NCBI GenBank assembly: GCA_900555785.1
Contig: USMO01000022.1
Coordinates: forward strand, 1 to 13,008
DNA: 13,008 nt
Direction of reading: 5' to 3'
DNA from: an uncultured Eubacteriales bacterium
GTDB lineage: Bacteria > Bacillota > Clostridia > Oscillospirales > CAG-272
In this document: piece by piece, positions 6,893 to 12,947 of the stretch
How the letters are laid out: every line of letters begins with the position of its first letter
Numbering within the stretch: position 1 is the first letter of the stretch
The notes under the pieces: model-generated
Told to the model about the DNA's origin: nothing
What the model saw: the letters and a program-made list of their open reading frames with translations, nothing else
Database searches by the model: none
Program-made: the position numbers and the translations under genes

Positions 6893-7981
6893 TTACTTCT
6901 TAGCCAGATACTTTCTCATATCAATCGCGCAGGCGAAGAGGATGATCAGACCCTTGATCACGTAGAGCATGTTCTGGTCAACGGAGAGGAAGTTCAGACC
7001 GACGAAAATGATCTGGAGCAGGAATACTCCAACCACAATGCCGCTGATCTTACCCGTGCCGCCGACAAAGGACACGCCGCCGATGACGCAGGCTGCAATC
7101 GCGTCGGATTCGTAGTTCAGACCCGTATTCGCGGCGATAGAGGAGATACGGGCGCCTTCAATGAAACCGGTGATGCCGTACATCACGCCGGCAAGCACGA
7201 AGACCATCACAATCGTCCAGAACACGTTAACGCCGGAAACGTTCGCAGCTTCTTCGTTGGAACCGACCGCAAACATGTTCTTGCCGAACTTGGTCTTGTT
7301 CCAGATTACCCACATCAGGGCGGTCAGAATCACCGCGTAGAGCACATAGCGAGGGACCGATACGTTGCCGATCTTAAAGAGCGTGCCGCGCACAAAGTTT
7401 GTGTAGGACGGATCCAGACCGGAGAGCGTCTGCCCGTTGTTGCCGCCGATCATCAGGTACATCAGCACAAGACCGAATAGAATCAGCTGCGTGGAAAGGG
7501 TGACGATGAAGGGGTGGAGCTTGAACTTTGCCACAAAGAACCCGTTCACAAGCCCGATCAGTGCGCCGACCGCAATCACGATCAGAAGCACCACAGGCAG
7601 CGGCATGACACCAAGGTTCGGGAAAATCTTGCTGGAGTAGGTCGTCATCTGCAGAAGCGACGCCGCAATGCAGGCAGTCAGGCCGACTGCACGACCGGCG
7701 GAAATATCGGTACCGGTCAGCACAATCGCACCGCCGATGCCAAGCGCGATCGGCAGCTTCGCAGCGGTCAGAGAGATGATGTTGACAATGGACGAGACGG
7801 AAAGGAACGCCGGCACCCGAATCGCGACGTAAATAATCGCGATGAAGATGATGATATACATGGCGTTGTTGAAGAGCAGGTCGGTAATCGTCCGGCGCTT
7901 GTCCGCGGGGGATTGCGCGCGGAATTTTTCAAACCAGAGCAACAGGCGGTTTTTGCGTTTGGTAGTGGTTTCGGTTGACAT
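6893..7981 (-). CDS. mglC: Galactose/methylgalactoside ABC transporter permease
   Basis: The protein has 362 residues starting at the ATG at 7981, with AGGAGG 8 bases upstream. The in-frame extension to 8101 would overlap mglA and is rejected. A cytoplasmic head of ~40 residues is followed by about eight to ten membrane helices. BPD_transp_2 family hallmarks are visible: IALGIGGAIVLTGTDISAGRAVGL, GLVNGFFVAKFKLHPFIVTLST, NKTKFGKNMFAVGSNEEAANVSGVNV (the loop that contacts the ATPase), and DAIAACVIGGVSFVGGTGKISG. It would form the membrane channel with MglA, fed by MglB. It is third in mglB-mglA-mglC, with 14 bp between the mglA stop and its start. The substrate is inferred from MglA and MglB similarity; other hexoses or pentoses are possible because RbsC and XylH are close relatives. 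Confidence 0.9.
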   Translation of the reverse strand: MSTETTTKRKNRLLLWFEKFRAQSPADKRRTITDLLFNNAMYIIIFIAIIYVAIRVPAFLSVSSIVNIISLTAAKLPIALGIGGAIVLTGTDISAGRAVGLTACIAASLLQMTTYSSKIFPNLGVMPLPVVLLIVIAVGALIGLVNGFFVAKFKLHPFIVTLSTQLILFGLVLMYLMIGGNNGQTLSGLDPSYTNFVRGTLFKIGNVSVPRYVLYAVILTALMWVIWNKTKFGKNMFAVGSNEEAANVSGVNVFWTIVMVFVLAGVMYGITGFIEGARISSIAANTGLNYESDAIAACVIGGVSFVGGTGKISGIVVGVFLLQIIFVGLNFLSVDQNMLYVIKGLIILFACAIDMRKYLAKK

Positions 7982-7995
7982 GATTCGGTTCCTCC

Positions 7996-9516
7996 TTAAG
8001 CAAATTTGGCGGCAAGGGTCATAATTTCTTCCTGCGTTGCCGTGGCGGCGTTCACTTCGCCCGCAAGGCGCCCGCCGGACATCACCAGAATCCGGTCGCA
8101 AACGCCGAGCAGCTCGGGCATTTCGCTGGATACCATGATGACCGTTTTGCCCTTTTCGGCAAGCTCGATAATCAACTGGTAAATTTCGTATTTCGCGCCC
8201 ACGTCAATGCCGCGCGTCGGTTCGTCAAGCAAAAGCACGGTCGGGTCGGTCAGAAGCCAGCGCCCGAGAATGACCTTCTGCTGGTTGCCGCCGGAGAGCG
8301 AGCGGATTTTCGTTTCCTGCGACGGGGTTTTCACCCGCATCGACTGAATGACCCAGTCGGTGCTTTCCTTGCGCTTCTTTTCACTTAAGAAGGGTCCTGT
8401 GCGATCCTTATCCAGACTGGAAATGGTGGCGTTTTCGCGGATGTTCAGGATGCCGAAAATACCGGTTGCGCGTCTTTCCTCGGTCAGGAGGGCAAAGCCG
8501 TTCCGGATCGAATCCCGCGCCGAGCGGTTTTTCAGCGGCTTTCCGTCAAGGCGGATGGAGCCTGCTTTGCGTGTTGCGGTGCCGTACAGGTTTTCCAGCA
8601 GTTCGGTTCTGCCGGAGCCGTCCAGCCCTGCCACGCCGATGATCTCGCCCCGGTGCGCCCGGAAGGAGACATCCGTCAGCTTTGAATACATGGCGGTCAG
8701 GTGCTCCACTTCCAGAAGCACGTTGCCCACCTTGTTTGTTTTCGGGGGATAGATGTTGGTCAGCTCGCGACCGACCATCAGCCTGATGATCTCGTCGGTC
8801 GTCAGATTCTTCGCTTCACGGGTCGCGATCCACTTGCCATCGCGCATGACCGTTACCTCGTCGGAAATTTCGAGAATTTCCTTCATTTTATGGGAGATAT
8901 AGATGATCCCGCAGCCCTCGTCGCGCAGCATGTTGATGATGCGGAACAGGTGTTCCACCTCGTCCTCAGTCAGGGAGGAGGTCGGCTCATCGAATACAAT
9001 TACCTTTGCGTTATAGGAGACCGCCTTCGCAATCTCCACCATCTGCCGCTTGGAGACCGGCAGCTTGCTCATCACCGTCCGGGGGTCCACATCGATTCCG
9101 AGACGGTCAAAGACTTCTTTTGTTGCGGCGTACATCTTTTTTTCGCTCGTGAAGGGCAGTCCGCGTGCCACAGTCGGGAAGCGACCGAGCCACATATTGT
9201 CCATCACGCTGCGCTTGAGCGCCTGGTTCAGCTCCTGATGCACCATGGCAACGCCGTTTTCCAGCGCCTCCTTTGCATTGCGGAAGCTGATTTCTTTGCC
9301 TTCCAGATAAATATGCCCGCCGTCTTTGCCGTAAACACCGAACAGGCATTTCATCAGCGTGGATTTGCCTGCACCGTTCTCGCCCATGAGCGCGTGGACC
9401 GTGCCTGCTTTGACGGTCAGATTCACCCCGTCCAGTGCCCGGACACCCGGGAAAACCTTTTCGATGCCCTCCATGCGGAGCAGCACCGGAGCGGTTGTGC
9501 TTTTGGTTTCGTTCAT
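7996..9516 (-). CDS. mglA: Galactose/methylgalactoside ABC transporter ATP-binding protein
   Basis: The protein has 506 residues, the length I recall for E. coli MglA, and resembles it along the whole sequence (for example RSVMDNMWLGRFP, DEVTVMRDGKWIATREA, WVIQSMRVKTPSQ, RWLLTDPTVLLLDEPTRGID). It has two ATP-binding cassettes. The first has Walker A GENGAGKST (45-53), a variant signature LPVSKRQMVEIAK (~152-164), Walker B VIVFDEPTSSL and switch His SH (208-209). The second has the degenerate Walker A GLDGSGRTELLE (297-308) usual for this family, signature LSGGNQQKV (407-415) and Walker B LLLDEPTRGID. It powers import through MglC. The ATG at 9516 is chosen because the family N-terminus fits and AGGAA lies about 8 bases upstream; the extension to 9561 would run into a palindrome. 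A hairpin in the gap to mglB may lower its expression relative to mglB. Confidence 0.95.
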   Translation of the reverse strand: MNETKSTTAPVLLRMEGIEKVFPGVRALDGVNLTVKAGTVHALMGENGAGKSTLMKCLFGVYGKDGGHIYLEGKEISFRNAKEALENGVAMVHQELNQALKRSVMDNMWLGRFPTVARGLPFTSEKKMYAATKEVFDRLGIDVDPRTVMSKLPVSKRQMVEIAKAVSYNAKVIVFDEPTSSLTEDEVEHLFRIINMLRDEGCGIIYISHKMKEILEISDEVTVMRDGKWIATREAKNLTTDEIIRLMVGRELTNIYPPKTNKVGNVLLEVEHLTAMYSKLTDVSFRAHRGEIIGVAGLDGSGRTELLENLYGTATRKAGSIRLDGKPLKNRSARDSIRNGFALLTEERRATGIFGILNIRENATISSLDKDRTGPFLSEKKRKESTDWVIQSMRVKTPSQETKIRSLSGGNQQKVILGRWLLTDPTVLLLDEPTRGIDVGAKYEIYQLIIELAEKGKTVIMVSSEMPELLGVCDRILVMSGGRLAGEVNAATATQEEIMTLAAKFA

Positions 9517-9546
9517 ATTGGTTTCCTGCCTTCCGGATGGATTTTT

Positions 9547-9574
9547 TCCGGAGCGGCGCATGCGCCGCTCCGGA
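9547..9574. promoter_or_regulatory. 28-bp perfect palindrome between mglB and mglA
   Basis: TCCGGAGCGGCGCA (9547-9560) is followed at once by its reverse complement (9561-9574). It begins 14 bases after the mglB stop. In the minus-strand transcript it forms a strong GC-rich hairpin followed by A-rich, not U-rich, sequence, so it should not terminate transcription. Such intercistronic hairpins after binding-protein genes are known to protect the upstream message and give excess binding protein over transporter. Confidence 0.85.
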
Positions 9575-9588
9575 GTGGAATGGGGAAC

Positions 9589-10659
9589 TTATTCGCCGAG
9601 ATAGGTTGCGTAGGGGATGTTGACTCTCCAGTTCTCAACGACCTTTTCGGCGGCAACGGAGTCGAACATTGCCTTTCCGTTCACAAGGTTCTGGACGATG
9701 GTGCTGATTGCTTCAGCCATACCGTCTGCATCCTGCTTGACGGTACCGATCATCGTGCCGTTTTTGATGGCGTTCTTTGCGGCTTCCGTTGCGTCAACAC
9801 CGAACACGGGGATCAGCTTGCTGTTGCCGCCGTTGTTGTAGCCCTTTTCCTGCAGAGCGGTAATGGCACCGAGCGCCATCTCATCGTTGTTTGCGATAAC
9901 CAGCTCGATCATGTTGTTGTTGGCTTCGTTGAAGCGGCTGAGGTTGGTGTTCATATAATCCGTTGCAGCGGCTGCGGACCACTGACCCTGCTGGTCGACC
10001 TGATACTTGTTTGTGTTGGCTGCATCATAGTAAACCAGCTCCGACTTGCCGGCGGCGGTCAGGATTGCATTTGCATCCTTGACGGCGAACTCGGTGCGGG
10101 CGATGGCTTCCTGGTTGCCCTCCTGACCCTTGAACATGGCGTAGCTGATTTTGCCGTCCTTGTTCAGGTCGAGCTTGTCGTAGTTGGCAAGCACGTAATC
10201 ACCGATTATTTTGCCCTGCAGGTGACCGGCTTCCTCATAGTCGGTTCCGACAAACGCGCACTTTTCATAGCTGGTGATGACCGACTTCTTGACCGAGCGG
10301 TTGAAGAAGATGACCGGAATGCCTTTTTCCTTCGCCATGTTCACAATGTTCTGTGCGGCATCATCGGAGTTGGTGTCAACCAGGTTGACAATCAGTGCGC
10401 GGGAGCCTTTCGCAATTGCGGTGGTGACCTGTTCGGTCTGGGTGGTCTGGCTGCCGTTTGCATCGTAGTTCTGGAACTTCAGACCGGCGGTATTGAGCAG
10501 CTTGTCCATGGAAGCACGGACAGTGGAAATGTAGGGGTCTGCGTTGGTGTAGTAGAAGACCGAGATTTCTCCGTCCCCGCTGCCCTTGCAGGAGACGAGA
10601 CCGAGCAGAGCTGTCAGGGCAAGTGCCAGAGTCAGGATGGTTGCGATGAGCTTTTTCAT
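9589..10659 (-). CDS. mglB: Galactose/glucose-type sugar-binding lipoprotein of the Mgl transporter
   Basis: The protein has 356 residues. Residues 1-24 are a lipoprotein signal ending in LVSC (Cys24), so it is anchored outside the membrane. The body is a type I periplasmic-binding fold close to E. coli MglB: ALIVNLVDTNSDDA, IPVIFFNR (Asn120 fits the sugar-binding Asn), FVGTDYEEAGHLQG, DLNKDGKIS (164-172, the EF-hand-like calcium loop of MglB), RTEF, VIANNDEMALGA and PVFGVDA (Asp289 fits the sugar-binding Asp). Arg188 of the sugar site is kept, but the positions I align with His152 and Asp154 of mature E. coli MglB are Asn182 and Glu184, so specificity may differ. It is the first gene of the operon, with GGAGG upstream of the ATG. 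A palindrome follows its stop codon. Confidence 0.93.
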   Translation of the reverse strand: MKKLIATILTLALALTALLGLVSCKGSGDGEISVFYYTNADPYISTVRASMDKLLNTAGLKFQNYDANGSQTTQTEQVTTAIAKGSRALIVNLVDTNSDDAAQNIVNMAKEKGIPVIFFNRSVKKSVITSYEKCAFVGTDYEEAGHLQGKIIGDYVLANYDKLDLNKDGKISYAMFKGQEGNQEAIARTEFAVKDANAILTAAGKSELVYYDAANTNKYQVDQQGQWSAAAATDYMNTNLSRFNEANNNMIELVIANNDEMALGAITALQEKGYNNGGNSKLIPVFGVDATEAAKNAIKNGTMIGTVKQDADGMAEAISTIVQNLVNGKAMFDSVAAEKVVENWRVNIPYATYLGE

Positions 10660-10703
10660 GATGGATTCCTCCGTTTCGTTTTCGACATTTCGTCGTTGTC
10701 TTT

Positions 10704-10732
10704 ATTATATCCCAAAAGGCGCGAAAAAGGAA
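10704..10732 (-). promoter_or_regulatory. Probable activator-dependent promoter of mglBAC
   Basis: On the minus strand TATAAT (10709-10704) lies 45 bases before the mglB ATG. At 17-bp spacing the -35 position (10732-10727) reads TTCCTT, a poor match to TTGACA, and there is no TG extension of the -10. A strong -10 with a weak -35 is typical of activator-dependent promoters. One copy of the ACATTCC direct repeat overlaps the -35. Confidence 0.65.
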
Positions 10733-10754
10733 TGTGATTTTTTATCCGGAATGT
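10729..10754 (-). promoter_or_regulatory. Candidate operator: two ACATTCC direct repeats upstream of mglB
   Basis: On the minus strand ACATTCC occurs at 10754-10748 and again at 10735-10729. The start-to-start distance is 19 bp, about two helical turns, with an A/T-rich spacer. The proximal copy overlaps the -35 region. Direct repeats reaching the -35 are how AraC-type regulators usually bind activated promoters, so YesN is the natural candidate binder. This is inference from layout only. Confidence 0.45.
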
Positions 10755-10848
10755 ACAAAAAATTACCGCCTTCGACAGCGGTTCGGATCAATCTGAATAA
10801 ATAAAGAAGGAATTGTGAGGGATGGGTGGTTGCGAGGGGGTGAAGGAT

Positions 10849-10872
10849 AAAAAATGTCCCCGTACGGGGGAC
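10849..10872 (-). terminator. Terminator-like hairpin insulating the mglB promoter
   Basis: On the minus strand GTCCCC(C)-GTAC-GGGGAC forms a GC-only stem (10872-10856) followed by one A and six T (10854-10849). It faces towards mglB and so would stop minus-strand transcription coming from the right before it reaches the mglB promoter. The stem is short (six pairs plus a bulge), hence moderate confidence. Confidence 0.5.
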
Positions 10873-10916
10873 GGTGAAGGGGATGACATGAAGGGGGGTA
10901 TGCGGTTCTTACTTTT

Positions 10917-11120
10917 TTTGTCCGTCTTGGATCGTGAAGGACTGCCATTGCCTCTGTCCATCGGAGATCCAAGACGGATAAACCACGTTAGCACTCACGA
11001 AAAGAAACAAAAAGAAACAAACAATAAAATCCCCTCATTAAAAGTTCTTGGTGTTCTTAGCCCCTTCTTTCAAGAAGGGGCTAAGCAGGGTTCGGGGCAG
11101 CGCCCCGAGGTCTTCCCCTC
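10917..11120 (+). repeat. Structured intergenic repeat, copy C (long form)
   Basis: The element starts with the inverted repeat TCCGTCTTGGATC (10921-10933) and GATCCAAGACGGA (10966-10978). It continues with GTTAGCACTCACGAAAAG and AATAAAATCCCC, then the core AAAAGTTCTTGGTGTTCTTA. The core hairpin is CTTAGCCCCTTCT (11056-11068) with AGAAGGGGCTAAG (11073-11085). A second small stem is CGGGGC-AGC-GCCCCG (11093-11107), followed by GAGGTCTTCCCCTC. The sequence corresponds segment by segment to copy A read on the minus strand. It ends 15 bases before the ATG of the leucine-rich repeat gene, so it occupies that gene's leader region. Confidence 0.88.
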
Positions 11121-11135
11121 AGAAAGCAGGTACAG

Positions 11136-12614
11136 ATGATCACAGAAGAATTTGCGCGGCACAGCGAAATCCGGAACGGTGAGCTGATTCGCTACTACGG
11201 CAGCGAGACGGACGTAACGGTCCCCGACGATGTCACCATCATCGCAGCGGGGGCTTTTCGTGCGTGCAGGAAACTGACGAACGTCACACTGGGAAAGCGG
11301 GTCGCAGCGATTCACGACGATGCCTTTGCGGATTGCCAGAGACTGCGGCAGATTTCGTTCCCGGCGGGGCTGCGGGAAATCGGCGAGCGGGCATTCGCAA
11401 AATGCAGCTCGCTTACAGGCATCTCCCTGCCAAAAACCGTTTTCACGGTCGGTAACGCCGCATTCCGGCGCTGCGGGGCGCTGAAAAAGGTCATTCTGCC
11501 GGTGTCCCTGGCAAACCTCGGCGCGTTCGCGTTTGCGGACTGCACCGCGCTGGAGGAAATCCTCTTGCCTGAGGGGCTGGATGCCATCCACCGCAGCACC
11601 TTCTTCCGCTGCACCGCGCTGCGGCATATCCACATCCCCGAGAGCGTACGCACCATCGGCAGCAACGCCTTCGCGCTTTGCGAAATGCTGACCGACATCA
11701 GCCTGCCGGACGGCGTGACCTATATCGGCACCGGCGCGTTCTGCAGCTGCGCGGGACTGCGGACTTTCCGCGTTCCGGAACAGGTGAAATTCCTCGACAA
11801 CGAGTTGTTCTCCGGATGCCGGAATCTGGAGAGCGTCACCCTGCCTGCAGGGCTCACCCGCATCGGAAACCACACCTTCTCTGCCTGCCGGGCGCTCTCC
11901 GCCCCCGAGCTGCCGGAGGGTCTGAAGACCGTTGGCGAAAGCGCGTTTTTCGGCTGCGGCAGCCTGCGCGACATTCGTCTACCGGATGGGATTGAAACGC
12001 TTGGCACCGCCGCGTTTGCATGGTGTACCGCGCTGGAGCGTGTCAGTCTCGGAACGACTCTGACGGTCCTTGCGCACGAGACTTTCCAAGCCTGCCGCGC
12101 GCTGGTTGAGGTCACCCTGCCGCAGACTGTGAAGGACATTGGCGACCGGGCATTTGCCGGCTGCACTGCGCTGACGGGCATCATGTTCCCCCCGGAACTG
12201 GAGAAGATCGGGGACCGCGCGTTTGCGGAAACGGCGGTTGAAGCGGTCAGTCTCCCCGTGCATTTGCGGTCGCTTGGAAAGCAGGCTTACGCCGACTGCA
12301 GCCGTCTGGCAACGGTCATTCTGCCGCCCGAGGGCTGTCGCATTGAAAAGGGTGTGTTTGCAAACTGCGGCGGGTTGGAGATTGCCGTCATTCCCGACCG
12401 ACTCCTGTTCCCGCGCAAGAAGCTGGAGAAATGGCAGCTCGCGCCGGATGCGACGGTTCTGCGGCATCGCGACCTTCAGCTTGCAAACCAACTGGCGGAA
12501 TATGCCGCGCCCGATACCTCCCCGGAGCGCCGGGACGCTCTGCGCGCAGAGCTACGCGCCGCCCTCCGTCAGGCAAAGCACAAGCCCCGCGCGGAGGAGC
12601 CGCAGGAAGGATAA
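11136..12614 (+). CDS. BspA-like leucine-rich repeat protein (LRR_5 type), probably cytoplasmic
   Basis: The protein has 492 residues. After a short N-terminal cap (1-33), about 17 tandem repeats of 23 residues run to about residue 425. Each fits the Treponema pallidum/BspA consensus, for example KDIGDRAFAGCTALTGIMFP and RTIGSNAFALCEMLTDISLP; repeat 15 lacks the Cys and one residue. A charged helical tail follows (~426-492, RRDALRAELRAALRQAKHK). There is no signal peptide, membrane helix or sorting motif, unlike surface BspA proteins, so it is probably intracellular. Such proteins act as protein-binding scaffolds, but no partner can be named. The ATG at 11136 is the first in frame after repeat copy C. 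Its ribosome site (GCAGG, 5 bases away) is weak, which suggests low or regulated translation. It stands alone, divergent from mglB, and repeat copy D starts at the base after its stop codon. Confidence 0.9.
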   Translation: MITEEFARHSEIRNGELIRYYGSETDVTVPDDVTIIAAGAFRACRKLTNVTLGKRVAAIHDDAFADCQRLRQISFPAGLREIGERAFAKCSSLTGISLPKTVFTVGNAAFRRCGALKKVILPVSLANLGAFAFADCTALEEILLPEGLDAIHRSTFFRCTALRHIHIPESVRTIGSNAFALCEMLTDISLPDGVTYIGTGAFCSCAGLRTFRVPEQVKFLDNELFSGCRNLESVTLPAGLTRIGNHTFSACRALSAPELPEGLKTVGESAFFGCGSLRDIRLPDGIETLGTAAFAWCTALERVSLGTTLTVLAHETFQACRALVEVTLPQTVKDIGDRAFAGCTALTGIMFPPELEKIGDRAFAETAVEAVSLPVHLRSLGKQAYADCSRLATVILPPEGCRIEKGVFANCGGLEIAVIPDRLLFPRKKLEKWQLAPDATVLRHRDLQLANQLAEYAAPDTSPERRDALRAELRAALRQAKHKPRAEEPQEG

Positions 12615-12739
12615 GACCTTGGGGCGCCTACCCAAACCCTGCTTAGGAAACTTCTTGAAGAGAAGTAACGCTACGCTACTGACGGCTGCTTCGCAGCTGT
12701 CATTCCTAAGGACCTTCAAGAACTTTCACAGAGAAGGGG
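12615..12739 (-). repeat. Structured intergenic repeat, copy D, with a branched insert
   Basis: Read on the minus strand the flanks match the family: AAAGTTCTTGAAGGTCCTTAGG on one side, CCTAAGCAGGGTTTGGGT and GCGCCCCAAGGTC on the other. The closing stem is CTTAGGAA (12642-12649) with TTCCTAAG (12703-12710). Inside are ACTTCT-loop-AGAAGT (12650-12666), a weak stem near 12665-12680, and TGACGGCTGC-TTC-GCAGCTGTCA (12680-12702), so the whole could fold as a multi-branched structure. The conserved GACC end directly follows the TAA of the leucine-rich repeat gene. Confidence 0.8.
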
Positions 12740-12812
12740 AATGGGTGGGATTCTTGAGTGGGTGCTTTTTGGGGGACGTGGGGATGTTGTTGCTGATATG
12801 GTCGATTTTTCG

Positions 12813-12842
12813 AAATACCGTGCCGGGCGCGCGGTATTTTTT
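12813..12842 (+). terminator. Rho-independent terminator downstream of the leucine-rich repeat gene
   Basis: AAATACCGTGC (12813-12823) pairs with GCGCGGTATTT (12829-12839) through 11 bp including one G-U, around a 5-base loop. It ends in a run of six T (12837-12842). It lies about 200 bases after the leucine-rich repeat stop and 31 bases before the next promoter, so it should separate the two transcription units. Confidence 0.8.
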
Positions 12843-12872
12843 CATTCGCGCCCGAAATTTTGCGTCCCCCTC

Positions 12873-12901
12873 TCGACAAACGGCGCAAAATGTTGTATAA
12901 T
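12873..12901 (+). promoter_or_regulatory. Strong outward-facing sigma-A promoter
   Basis: TCGACA (12873-12878), a 17-bp spacer and a perfect TATAAT (12896-12901) give a near-consensus promoter with an expected start near 12908. No credible gene follows within the window; the transcript would run through repeat copy E and past position 13008. It probably serves a gene beyond the edge or a short RNA containing the repeat. Confidence 0.75.
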
Positions 12902-12947
12902 AGGAGTGGAATCTTTCGCACTCAATGAGTAACACCTTCCCGTCAAG

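Larger units (their letters stand above)
10660..11135. other. Intergenic region between mglB and the leucine-rich repeat gene (476 bases)
   Basis: No credible gene lies here; the longest plus-strand frame (10822-11139) is made partly of repeat sequence. Going from mglB outwards, the region holds the mglB promoter, the ACATTCC pair, a minus-strand terminator-like hairpin at 10849-10872, and repeat copy C. I could not find a convincing promoter for the plus-strand leucine-rich repeat gene. If there is one it probably lies in or before copy C; the AATAAAAT at 11022-11029 is the only -10-like piece and has no matching -35. Confidence 0.7.

Noticed and set aside
9547..9574. Palindrome after mglB as an intrinsic terminator
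   Set aside because: In the mgl transcript it is followed by A-rich sequence, with no U-run, and mglA and mglC clearly belong to the same operon.
10822..11139. Plus-strand 105-codon frame upstream of the leucine-rich repeat gene
   Set aside because: It has no ribosome site and low-complexity codons, and its second half is the translated repeat copy C. A fake peptide piece (KVLGVL) also appears in the frame over copy A, as expected when a DNA repeat is translated.
11070..11873. Minus-strand 267-codon frame opposite the leucine-rich repeat gene
   Set aside because: Its repetitive look only mirrors the 23-residue repeats of the true gene on the other strand.
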